Positions 33,455-40,567 of a DNA stretch of 64,000 nt are shown here, piece after piece. The notes under the pieces are model-generated. The model worked only from the letters and a program-made list of their open reading frames with translations, was not told where the DNA came from and searched no databases. The position numbers and the translations under genes are program-made. Within the stretch, counting starts at the first letter, position 1. Every line of letters begins with the position of its first letter. The DNA lies in NCBI GenBank assembly GCA_001797335.1, contig MGPE01000005.1, positions 89,013 through 153,012 on the forward strand, written 5' to 3'. Source of the stretch: Deltaproteobacteria bacterium GWA2_38_16 (GTDB lineage Bacteria; Bdellovibrionota; JACOXK01; 2-02-FULL-40-11).

Positions 33455-34627
33455 TTAATCAGCAGAAAATCGCAAAGATCTGTTATTAAATGTGTCTGCA
33501 ATCCAGTAGATGGAGGAATTGCTGAAAACTCCAGAGGGGCCATTGAGAGAATTCCCAGCGGGATCAGAATCGCGATTGGCTTTGGCGGTCGTAAAATCAG
33601 CTTGTCCCAATACTCGGTGGGCAGCAGCACCATTGCTACCAGGAATAGTATCGTAAATGAGTACTCGGTGATTGCCTTTATCTGCAATCGCAAGGCGGCT
33701 TTCGCTATCTGCATGGATATCCGTTGGTCCAGAGAGAGTAGAGCTGGAAGTTCCAGAGCCTGAAGTAGTCATAGAAGTTTGTCCAATAACAGTATTGGCA
33801 GAGGTATTGTCAGAGGTGGGGATAGTATTAAAAATCAAAATTCGGTTATTCCCCGTATCGGCAATCAAAAGTTTGTCATCGTTAGCGTAAACGCCACTGG
33901 GACTAGAAAGAGTATTGGCGTTGGGAGAATTTAAAGAAGCTTTTTCTTTATCTGTTTGTCCTACAACGACATCTGCATCTTCTGAAGTATTGGTAGGAAG
34001 GGAATTATACACCAATACCCGATGGTTTCCGCTATCGGCAATGACCATTTTACTGCCATTATAAAAAACATCGGTAGGGCTACTCAAAGTATCTGCCCGA
34101 ACTCCGGCGGTTGAACCATCCAGTCGGTTGGCAGCGGTTTGAGTACAATCGGCATGGCCCACTACTCGATTTGCAGTGGCGCCATCAGAAGTAGGGATGG
34201 TGTTATAAATTAATATTCGGTGATTTCCTGTGTCTGCAATAAAAAGTCTCCCCCCGTTCACATGAACGGAAGTAGGGCCAGATAAAGTTGCACAGGAAGC
34301 TGTACTGCCTTGATTGGGGCTATTGGATGTCTTGTTGGCTTGCCCCACCACGACATCGGCGGATTGTTTATTAGAGGTAGGGTTGGTATTCCAAATCAAA
34401 ACTCTATTATTAGAGGTATCTGCAATATAAAGTTTTGTGCCATCAAAAAAAATGCCTTTGGGATTGGATAAAGAACTATCAGAAGCAGTACTATTGGCAT
34501 TAGAGCCTGTCGTAATAAAATTACTTTGTCCTAAGACCAGATTGGCATAATCAGTGGTGGTGTCACCTCCGCTCCCCATAACACACCCCATATAAAGCAG
34601 GGCTAAAGGCAATAATAAAATTTTCAC
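33455..34627 (-). CDS. Exported NHL-repeat beta-propeller protein
   Basis: 390 residues. Hydrophobic leader LLLPLALLYMGC with a Cys that could be lipidated, though the -3 to -1 residues (Tyr-Met-Gly) are a weak lipobox. The rest is six repeats of about 55-60 residues with the NHL core LxxPxxVxxxxxxLxIADTGNxRVLIYN and VVGQ spacers. This predicts a six-bladed propeller for protein or glycan binding on the cell surface. It is upstream of gspC in the same direction and could be transcribed with, or secreted by, the T2SS. Confidence 0.85.
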   Translation of the reverse strand: MKILLLPLALLYMGCVMGSGGDTTTDYANLVLGQSNFITTGSNANSTASDSSLSNPKGIFFDGTKLYIADTSNNRVLIWNTNPTSNKQSADVVVGQANKTSNSPNQGSTASCATLSGPTSVHVNGGRLFIADTGNHRILIYNTIPTSDGATANRVVGHADCTQTAANRLDGSTAGVRADTLSSPTDVFYNGSKMVIADSGNHRVLVYNSLPTNTSEDADVVVGQTDKEKASLNSPNANTLSSPSGVYANDDKLLIADTGNNRILIFNTIPTSDNTSANTVIGQTSMTTSGSGTSSSTLSGPTDIHADSESRLAIADKGNHRVLIYDTIPGSNGAAAHRVLGQADFTTAKANRDSDPAGNSLNGPSGVFSNSSIYWIADTFNNRSLRFSAD

Positions 34628-34656
34628 AGTAAATTAAATTATATCAGACAATGATG

Positions 34657-35070
34657 TTAAAATAAAACTTTTTTAACTTCAAAGGTTCCGTAGCTAGTCA
34701 GATACCGGCGATTTTGAATAATTTGGGATGCTGATCCTTGAATGGTATCTTTGGCTTCGTTTAATGCTCCCATCAGCGTAAAGTTGAAATACACATCTTG
34801 GGTTAGTTCATATGCTTCTATGTCGATATGGGTACCCTCTGTGAGTTCTTCTACATTGACATATGTGACCTGTAATTTAGCGTAGTTTGTTTTGGCTTCA
34901 ACAAGTGTTTGAGTACCCTCAGTTTTAATCGTAAGGGTTAAATCGTAATCGATGCGTCCCTCACCCAGAGAAATGGTTCCTTTCCACGTACCATCGAGTG
35001 AAGAAGCCCATCCGGAAAAACTGATGAAAGAGATAAAGAAAACAAAGATCGAAATTTTTTTGATATTCAT
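34657..35070 (-). CDS. Small secreted protein with a GTWxG motif
   Basis: 137 residues from ATG 35070, which has AGGAGG (complement of 35078-35083) 7 nt upstream. Signal peptide ISIFVFFISFISFSGWA, then LDGTWKGTISLGEGRIDYDLTLTIK, a beta-strand-rich body without Cys. It resembles the 19528-19935 protein in size and opening motif. No family assigned. It is upstream of the NHL gene with a 29-bp gap, so possibly the head of that transcript. Confidence 0.75.
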   Translation of the reverse strand: MNIKKISIFVFFISFISFSGWASSLDGTWKGTISLGEGRIDYDLTLTIKTEGTQTLVEAKTNYAKLQVTYVNVEELTEGTHIDIEAYELTQDVYFNFTLMGALNEAKDTIQGSASQIIQNRRYLTSYGTFEVKKVLF

Positions 35071-35262
35071 TACAACACCTCCTGAAACCTTCCTGGTTTT
35101 TAACAAGTGGTATCAGAGAAGTCAATAAAGAAGTCTTTTTTACATTGTGAGAATTTTACGCGCTACTTCTGGTTGTAATACTTAAATTTTCTTGCCTTCG
35201 TAAAATCTGGGTGCTAGGAATTTAGGGTCGGTGTTAGTTTATTTTTTTAAGGAGGTATCGTT

Positions 35263-35718
35263 ATGAAAAATCTGGTGGTGATTGTTGTTTCTATGTCAAT
35301 GGTATTAATTTCTTCTTTCTCCAATATAGCAATGGGTAATGAGGATGAACAAAGAAAATTAAACCTTAAGGCATTTAGCAATGAAGTTGATCTCTTGTCT
35401 CTTTATACTGAGACAACATCTCTGTTTCTATCTATAGGAAAGGACACAGTTGGATGTTATATGCTTGGAGGCCTGAGTGTAAGGCTTGAAGATTTAAAGA
35501 AGAAATCTGCCGAGCTAGAGTTGTCTCAAGAAATTCAAGAAAATATAAATCAAACTGATAGCTTAATTGGAGTGAGTTCTCAGCCATTTAACTATTGTTT
35601 TAACTCTGGCTTACAAAATCCAGATTCTCGTACTTTAGCTTGCCAGACAATTGATGGCGCCACTGTTTTTCTTAAAAAAATTTACGGCTTGTTAAAAATT
35701 GAAGTTGATCGAGAATAA
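35263..35718 (+). CDS. Small secreted protein, unknown function
   Basis: 151 residues. Strong AAGGAGG site 8 nt before ATG 35263. Signal peptide VVIVVSMSMVLISSFSNIAMG, then a helical, Glu/Lys-rich domain with three Cys (VGCYML, NYCFN, LACQT). No family recognised. Divergent from the minus-strand secreted gene across a 192-bp gap. Confidence 0.72.
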   Translation: MKNLVVIVVSMSMVLISSFSNIAMGNEDEQRKLNLKAFSNEVDLLSLYTETTSLFLSIGKDTVGCYMLGGLSVRLEDLKKKSAELELSQEIQENINQTDSLIGVSSQPFNYCFNSGLQNPDSRTLACQTIDGATVFLKKIYGLLKIEVDRE

Positions 35719-35723
35719 AGCAT

Positions 35724-35749
35724 AGATCCCTCACTGCGTTCGGGATGAC
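35724..35749. repeat. Dispersed GTCAT repeat (reverse orientation)
   Basis: The plus strand reads GATCCCTCACTG then CGTTCGGGATGAC. The complement begins GTCATCCCGAACG. Family member, just after the 35263-35718 gene. Confidence 0.65.
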
Positions 35750-35820
35750 GGGGTGTCAATACCAGCATGATTTAGAGTATCCGAAATTTCACTTAAATAT
35801 TGCTTCACTATTAATCATCT

Positions 35821-35846
35821 CGGACGGTTTTCCGTCCGCATTTTTT
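35821..35846 (+). terminator. Hairpin with T run opening module copy 2
   Basis: CGGACGG (35821-35827), TTTT, CCGTCCG (35832-35838), CA, then T6 (35841-35846). Identical in sequence and position (75 nt before the ATG) to the copy-1 hairpin. Confidence 0.65.
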
Positions 35847-35970
35847 GCCGTTTGAGCTCAAAACCCTTGGTACAAGTATTGCATGTCCCGCAGCTATGGG
35901 GAAATATGCTACTCACTATACAGATGAAGAGCTGAACGCTATTACAGAACAATGGCTAAAAGATAAAAAA
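35821..35970 (+). repeat. Conserved 5' block of module copy 2
   Basis: Inverted counterpart of 20611-20760. The sequence upstream of 35821 has no similarity to that upstream of copy 1, so the hairpin marks the edge of the shared unit. Confidence 0.8.
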
Positions 35971-36267
35971 CGAGTTGATGAAGAATATGAAGGACGTTAT
36001 TATAATTGGGACGTAGACAAAGAATATGAAAAATATCTCAATAATGAAAATCTCAAAGCCCTTTTCAGACATGCAGCATATCTTTATAAAGCCTTATTTG
36101 AAACTGGAGATCTTAAATTATTTCCCAATGAAAAACCTAAAATTATTGATGCTTATAGGAGGGTGTTAGCCAATGGTTACTACAATCAATCGAAGACGCG
36201 GGAAAAAGCAGTCCGAACGCATCTCGGACATATCGTCAAAAGACAATCTCGACCAAAAAATAAATGA
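35896..36267 (+). CDS. Module copy 2, first gene; paralogue of 20311-20685
   Basis: 123 residues from ATG 35896. The first 24 residues (MGKYATHYTDEELNAI to WLKDK) are identical to copy 1 with only synonymous changes; after that, homology is moderate (KALFRHAAYLYK, NGYYNQSK, VRTHLGHIVKRQS). Soluble and basic at its end. An in-frame TTG at 35845 lies within the T run of the hairpin and is rejected as a start. Function unknown. Its 3' quarter is overlapped by the next gene in the +1 frame. Confidence 0.74.
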   Translation: MGKYATHYTDEELNAITEQWLKDKKRVDEEYEGRYYNWDVDKEYEKYLNNENLKALFRHAAYLYKALFETGDLKLFPNEKPKIIDAYRRVLANGYYNQSKTREKAVRTHLGHIVKRQSRPKNK

Positions 36268-36487
36268 TGATGAATATGTTGTTGATGGACGCATCGTGAA
36301 AACACCCCCAGAATCTAAGGAAGTTCTTGAAATGGCCGATGATGACCCACGTATTTTAAAAATGATGGAAAATGATCTGAAAAGATGGAAAAAGAAATAT
36401 CCAAATGTTACGCGTAAAGAAATAGATCAAAAGTTGGATGGAATGCTTGCATCTGAAAAAGAACTACGAAAAAAATCAGAGTACTAG
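36173..36487 (+). CDS. Module copy 2, second gene (overlapping, +1 frame)
   Basis: 104 residues. ATG 36173 is 277 nt after the first gene's ATG in the +1 frame, preceded by GGAGG (about 36160-36164). The overlap is 95 bp. A very hydrophilic protein: basic start (TINRRRGKKQSER), acidic middle (EVLEMADDDPRIL) and a helical KRWKKKYPNVTRKEIDQKL end. No family recognised. The DDPRILKMMENDLKRW segment is antitoxin-like in character, but that is only an impression. Confidence 0.68.
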   Translation: MVTTINRRRGKKQSERISDISSKDNLDQKINDDEYVVDGRIVKTPPESKEVLEMADDDPRILKMMENDLKRWKKKYPNVTRKEIDQKLDGMLASEKELRKKSEY

Positions 36488-36518
36488 TTTTATTCCACTT
36501 CGTTATAGATGATCTCGT

Positions 36519-38483
36519 TTAGTGTTCGGAAAAGTGATCTTTGACAACCTCTGTCAGGATCAACAGTTCAATTAATTTTTTTTCATTTTCAACCAAGGCT
36601 TTTGTTTCTGAGAGCATGTTGATGACACGTTCTCGATGATTTGTGCCCCCAGCTTGAGAGGGAGTGTTTTTAATATTCTCAAGTCTTAGTTTAATGGCCT
36701 CGCGTTCTTGAAATCTAGGGGTAAAAAGATCTAAAAGGGGATTAAGATAATCTTGAATGAGCATGAGATAAATAGTTGTATAATATTTTTTTTCAATTTC
36801 ATTATAGAGTTTTTCCGCCAAATCCCAGCGAGCTTTTCTATTTTCTTCGCTCACGGGAATATAGGGTTTGAGTTGTTCAGAAAGCCCATTTCTTTGTTCA
36901 ATGGCTTTTGCAAAAGTCATTATTTTTTCTTGGGTATTTTGAAGGTGAGCGTCTGAGTCTGAAATGGCTTCATCAATTTTGTGAGTGATTAGAGTGTTGT
37001 CAAAAGACTTTGAAAATTCTTCTTGTGACTTTTGTCTTGCTTCTTCTTCTTCTTCTTCTTCAACGTAAGGGGTAAAGAAGCTATCTTTTTTATTTTTGGA
37101 AATGGTAGCGCGAGTGATAAACCGATTATCCCAAGCACTTTGTTCTTGCGTCATTTGAAATTCAGGGAATGTATTTAAACCGGTTTTATAGTCGTAAAAA
37201 TAAAATTCTCTAAGCCATCTGTATCCTATGTCACTCCCCATGTGTTGATCCAGACTTTTAGCAAATGAAATAACATCCGAAGGGCCATCTGTGCTGATAA
37301 TGTCAATAACCTGTCTCATGGTTTCGTTATTCGTCGTATGGACGATATAAAAAGTATATTGCTGGTCACTTTCAATGCTTTTGGAATCATTAGATTGAAA
37401 TCCAAAAAAGAGTTTATGGATCGTGCTAGCCAAATACACCTCGCTTTCAAGAGGGGCGATAAACTTTTCATCTTGAATCGTAAATCCATTTTCATCAGTG
37501 TAATAATAGTTTTGATTTTCTGTATCAAAATAGAGCTGATTCAACATGTCGCTATTTTCTAAGATCATGGGGTGCTCCATATAGGTTCCTCGTTCCAGAG
37601 CAAATGCCAACCCTTCAATGAAGGCGGCCTCAGCAGATGTTTTAAAATGATTGTATCGATCTTTGTTGGGTTGAGAAGGATCAACTCCATGTCGAACAAA
37701 GATGTGATTTTCAGGGTCTCCTTTAGTTTCTTCTGAAATATCATGCCAATAGTCAGGGCGTGGATAGTGCGCCAAGGAACGATAAATTAAAAGATGAGCC
37801 AGCTCATGTCTTAAAAAAGAGTGGAGTTGTCTTCCTACAAAAGTGATAAATCCTTTTTGTGCATTACGATTTGACCAATAGATTTCACCGGTTGTGTGAT
37901 CAAACCAGCTAAATTCTTCGATTTCACCACCTTTAGCAGGAATTGTTTTTCTGTTTTCTGAAACTACAAAGGTGATAGGGCCTTTTTGCATGGTTTTAAC
38001 GAGTAAATGAGTACCTACCATATCTTTTTTTAACGTCGACAGTAATGTCATAGCCAATGTTCCATAAGCAGTTAGGCGTTTTTCGCTGCTACATAAATGT
38101 TGATGAGTGAGAGGTTCAACTTTAGATTCTCCTCCAAAAAATCGTGAAATTCTTCCGGGTTCTACGACTGTTTTAAAGATGATTTTTTCTTGAAACGCTG
38201 TGGGGAATTCCGGATAGGCTAAATCTGAATTAGATCTTTTTTTGGAACATCGCCGAATCGAAATTTCTGGATTTTCTTGGGCGAAACTAGAAAGTTGAAA
38301 AGGGTAGGGAGACGTTTCTGCTTGATCAAAAAGTTGCCCCATGCCTCCTACGGGGATCCAGCTGTGATTTTCTTTTTCATCGCCACCACCGCCGTTTCCG
38401 GCATCTCCTCCCGGAGTACTGTATCCTATGGCCGTAATGGCTAAACTACCGATGATAAAAGCCAGTAAAAGTTTTTGTTTCAT
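36519..38483 (-). CDS. Secreted HExxH metalloprotease candidate
   Basis: 654 residues. Signal peptide (LLLAFIIGSLAITAIG), Gly-rich start (GGDAGNGGGGDEKE), then an unknown domain. The zinc motif RHELAHLLIYR lies near residue 224, and about 60 residues later FIEGLAFALE supplies the Glu of a gluzincin-type EGxA motif. The C-terminal region (about 480-654) is helical and coiled-coil-like with an EEEEEEARQ run. I infer a secreted or surface zinc peptidase and a plausible T2SS substrate. It starts 1 bp after the TIGR02147 gene; its AAAGGAG site is embedded in that gene's last codons. Confidence 0.75.
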   Translation of the reverse strand: MKQKLLLAFIIGSLAITAIGYSTPGGDAGNGGGGDEKENHSWIPVGGMGQLFDQAETSPYPFQLSSFAQENPEISIRRCSKKRSNSDLAYPEFPTAFQEKIIFKTVVEPGRISRFFGGESKVEPLTHQHLCSSEKRLTAYGTLAMTLLSTLKKDMVGTHLLVKTMQKGPITFVVSENRKTIPAKGGEIEEFSWFDHTTGEIYWSNRNAQKGFITFVGRQLHSFLRHELAHLLIYRSLAHYPRPDYWHDISEETKGDPENHIFVRHGVDPSQPNKDRYNHFKTSAEAAFIEGLAFALERGTYMEHPMILENSDMLNQLYFDTENQNYYYTDENGFTIQDEKFIAPLESEVYLASTIHKLFFGFQSNDSKSIESDQQYTFYIVHTTNNETMRQVIDIISTDGPSDVISFAKSLDQHMGSDIGYRWLREFYFYDYKTGLNTFPEFQMTQEQSAWDNRFITRATISKNKKDSFFTPYVEEEEEEEARQKSQEEFSKSFDNTLITHKIDEAISDSDAHLQNTQEKIMTFAKAIEQRNGLSEQLKPYIPVSEENRKARWDLAEKLYNEIEKKYYTTIYLMLIQDYLNPLLDLFTPRFQEREAIKLRLENIKNTPSQAGGTNHRERVINMLSETKALVENEKKLIELLILTEVVKDHFSEH

Positions 38484-38484
38484 G

Positions 38485-39333
38485 TTATTCTCCTTTCATT
38501 CTTTTCGATAATGGGAAGAGTTGAATATTCAGTTGATAAGTTCTCGTCCCAGGGGTTTCTTCAAACAGTTTGCACACGTTATCTCTAAATTCCCGAATAT
38601 ATTGTTTTAATTTTGGAAGATTTTCTTCTTTTAGATTAAAAGTACGTCCTGTGATATCTCTTTCTAGAACGTCTGTCTTTCTCAAAGACTCTTTAGCGTT
38701 TTCTAACATGTGCTCGTGAAAACGTTTTAAAGCCTCAGAGGCAATATCATTTTGGGTTTTAAGGGTTTTATCAGTCGATTTTAAATGGCCACGATTATCT
38801 CGATAAATGAGATTAAGTTTTAAAAGGTCAGAGATTGCTTTTTTTATATCTCTTTTGGTGACTTTAAATTCTAAATTTTTTTGAATCCAATCTAGGTCTT
38901 CTTTAAAATGTTCTAAGCCGATTATTTCGCGAATGGCATAGTAGTACCATTTTGAAATAGCGCTAAACGTTTGATCATCTAAAAGTTGAAATGATCCGTG
39001 AGGATTGGTTTTCCCCATTTTTTCCATGAGGGCCACTGAAAGTCTTGGATCCAAACGCACTTTTTCTAATCGGATGAGATCTTGAAAATAATCTTTTTCA
39101 TTTGAATTAAATTTAAAATAGTCTAAAAATTTTTGTTCAATTCCTCGTCCGGGATTCCGTTTGGCATTAAGGACGTTGGTGAGAACAGCCGTGCTGGCCA
39201 GCCCCAGTTGCCTTGCCCATACGCCTAAGCTCCAGTGAGGGTTTTCAGAACGCTTTTTTTCAGCATGAGACTTAAGAAAGGTTCTAAAATCGGTGTATTG
39301 GTAAATTTCCGAATCAGTTGATCTGCTATCCAT
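38485..39333 (-). CDS. TIGR02147-family regulator
   Basis: 282 residues from ATG 39333; a TTG at 39363 also opens the frame. The hallmarks of the TIGR02147/DUF4423 family are present: IYQYTDFRTFLKSHAEKKR near the start, WSLGVWARQLGLAS helix-turn-helix-like segment, NPGRGIE, then the C-terminal FTVKRDIKKAISDLLKLNLIYRD winged-helix-like part and a terminal RTYQLNIQLFPLSK strand. The family is thought to act in transcriptional control. It is coupled to the secreted protease gene downstream, which it may regulate. Confidence 0.85.
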   Translation of the reverse strand: MDSRSTDSEIYQYTDFRTFLKSHAEKKRSENPHWSLGVWARQLGLASTAVLTNVLNAKRNPGRGIEQKFLDYFKFNSNEKDYFQDLIRLEKVRLDPRLSVALMEKMGKTNPHGSFQLLDDQTFSAISKWYYYAIREIIGLEHFKEDLDWIQKNLEFKVTKRDIKKAISDLLKLNLIYRDNRGHLKSTDKTLKTQNDIASEALKRFHEHMLENAKESLRKTDVLERDITGRTFNLKEENLPKLKQYIREFRDNVCKLFEETPGTRTYQLNIQLFPLSKRMKGE

Positions 39334-39387
39334 GGCTGCGCAATATAAAGGCAGTCTTGTCAAAAGTAAAGCTCAAAGTTGTCAAAA

Positions 39388-39406
39388 CTGAAAAAACCGT
39401 TTTCAG
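39388..39406. promoter_or_regulatory. Palindrome upstream of the TIGR02147 gene
   Basis: CTGAAAA-AACCG-TTTTCAG, a perfect 7-bp inverted repeat about 55 bp upstream of ATG 39333. It is followed toward the gene by two TTGTCAAAA-type direct repeats about 22 bp apart (plus strand, about 39357 and 39379). It looks like an operator, possibly autoregulatory. Confidence 0.4.
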
Positions 39407-39504
39407 ACATGAAAAGGCAAATATACCGGGAATCCTGGTAATTCAGTAATTGTAAATATAAAATTTTATCGCTTATCAAAGGTTTGCAAAATAATAGTAC
39501 TATG

Positions 39505-39519
39505 ATACTATAATAGTAT
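39505..39519 (+). promoter_or_regulatory. Palindromic operator over the -10 box and start codon
   Basis: ATACTAT-A-ATAGTAT is a perfect inverted repeat. It includes TATAAT (39509-39514) and the first two bases of ATG 39518. A second palindrome, ATAGTACTAT, sits at 39494-39503. This arrangement suits a ribbon-helix-helix repressor, as encoded by the gene itself. The TATAAT is 3 bp from the ATG, so either the message starts inside the gene or another -10 upstream is used. Confidence 0.55.
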
Positions 39520-40081
39520 GAGGGCTTCTTCTGGAAAATTTGTTTTAAGAATTACACCTGAGCTTCATGCTTTTTTACGCAAAAAAGCTCAAGGAGGAGG
39601 AATGTCTTTAAATACCCTGTGCGCTCAGATGTTATCTTCTTCTATGACGGGATCTGCTATGACCTCTTCCCATTTTATTCCTTCTCCTTTTTTAAATGCT
39701 CTTATTGAGCAATGGAAAAACAAAGTATGCGCCATTGTTCTTTTTGGTTCAGTGGTTCGAAAAGAAGAAACGGAAACGTCAGATATAGATCTTTTATTGG
39801 TTTTGAAAGAAGACATTCCTATAAATCGAGAGCTCTATCGTGAGTGGGATATTCTGCCCCATGTTAAAGAAATCTCACCTCATTTTATTCAAATCCCCAA
39901 GGATCCTCTTGAAGTGAGTGGACTTTGGTATGAAGTAGCGATGGAAGGAATAGTTTTATGGTATTCAGATATGATTATTTTTCAGATACTCCAAAAATTG
40001 AGAACAGCCATTGCCGAAGGTAAAATAAAGCGAATGTTTTCCCATGGACATCCTTATTGGATTAAATTATCGTCACACTGA
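39518..40081 (+). CDS. RHH-MNT fusion, nucleotidyltransferase antitoxin candidate
   Basis: 187 residues. The N-terminal 45 residues are a HicB/Arc-like ribbon-helix-helix (KFVLRITPELHAFLRKKAQ, MSLNTLCAQML). Residues about 60-187 are a minimal nucleotidyltransferase with the GSVVRKEETETSDIDLLLV motif (GS and the DxD metal site). In MNT-HEPN systems the MNT partner AMPylates and silences the HEPN toxin. The fused DNA-binding domain would also allow self-repression. The HEPN gene follows after 2 bp. Confidence 0.85.
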   Translation: MRASSGKFVLRITPELHAFLRKKAQGGGMSLNTLCAQMLSSSMTGSAMTSSHFIPSPFLNALIEQWKNKVCAIVLFGSVVRKEETETSDIDLLLVLKEDIPINRELYREWDILPHVKEISPHFIQIPKDPLEVSGLWYEVAMEGIVLWYSDMIIFQILQKLRTAIAEGKIKRMFSHGHPYWIKLSSH

Positions 40082-40083
40082 TT

Positions 40084-40506
40084 ATGAAAAATAAATCCTT
40101 AGTTGATGATTATTTATTTAGAGCTAAAAATCGCTTGGAAGCAGTAGAATTATTATATCAACGAAAAAGTTGGGCAGATGTCGTTCGTGAATCACAAGAG
40201 GTCGTAGAGCTTACCTTAAAAGCACTTCTCAAACACTGTAATATTGAAATACCCAGACTTCACGATGTGAGTGATATTCTAAAAGATAATATCCAATTAC
40301 TTCCGCCCTCTCTTCAAAAACACGTGGAAGCTTTTTCCGAAATTTCCAGAGATATGCGCCGAGACAGAGAACTTTCTTTTTATGGTAGTGAGGATTTAAC
40401 CCCTTCTGAATTCTATAAAGAATCGGATGCCAAAAAAGCTAAAGAAAATACCACCTGGCTTGTCAAAACCATCTTAATAGCCCTTTCGCCTATCCAAAAG
40501 TCTTAA
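40084..40506 (+). CDS. HEPN-domain protein
   Basis: 140 residues. PF05168-type HEPN helices: DDYLFRAKNRLEAVELLYQRKSWADVVRESQEVVELTLKALLKH, then PRLHDVSDIL and a conserved SRDMRRDRELSFYGSEDLTPSEFY segment. The R-x4-6-H motif of RNase HEPN toxins is not present, so the usual catalytic activity is uncertain. Coupled to the RHH-MNT gene upstream, forming a toxin-antitoxin-like or nucleotide-signalling pair. Confidence 0.85.
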   Translation: MKNKSLVDDYLFRAKNRLEAVELLYQRKSWADVVRESQEVVELTLKALLKHCNIEIPRLHDVSDILKDNIQLLPPSLQKHVEAFSEISRDMRRDRELSFYGSEDLTPSEFYKESDAKKAKENTTWLVKTILIALSPIQKS

Positions 40507-40567
40507 AAGTCCATCGAGGATGGTGTAGGGGTGGGGAGGGCATCCGGGAATATAAAGGTCAAGTCCA

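Noticed and set aside
33455..34627. CRISPR-like regular repeats
   Set aside because: The periodicity comes from NHL protein repeats in a coding region, not from identical DNA repeats with spacers.
19944..36487. Composite transposon bounded by the two module copies
   Set aside because: No transposase, terminal inverted repeats or target duplications were seen, and the module proteins do not look like recombinases.
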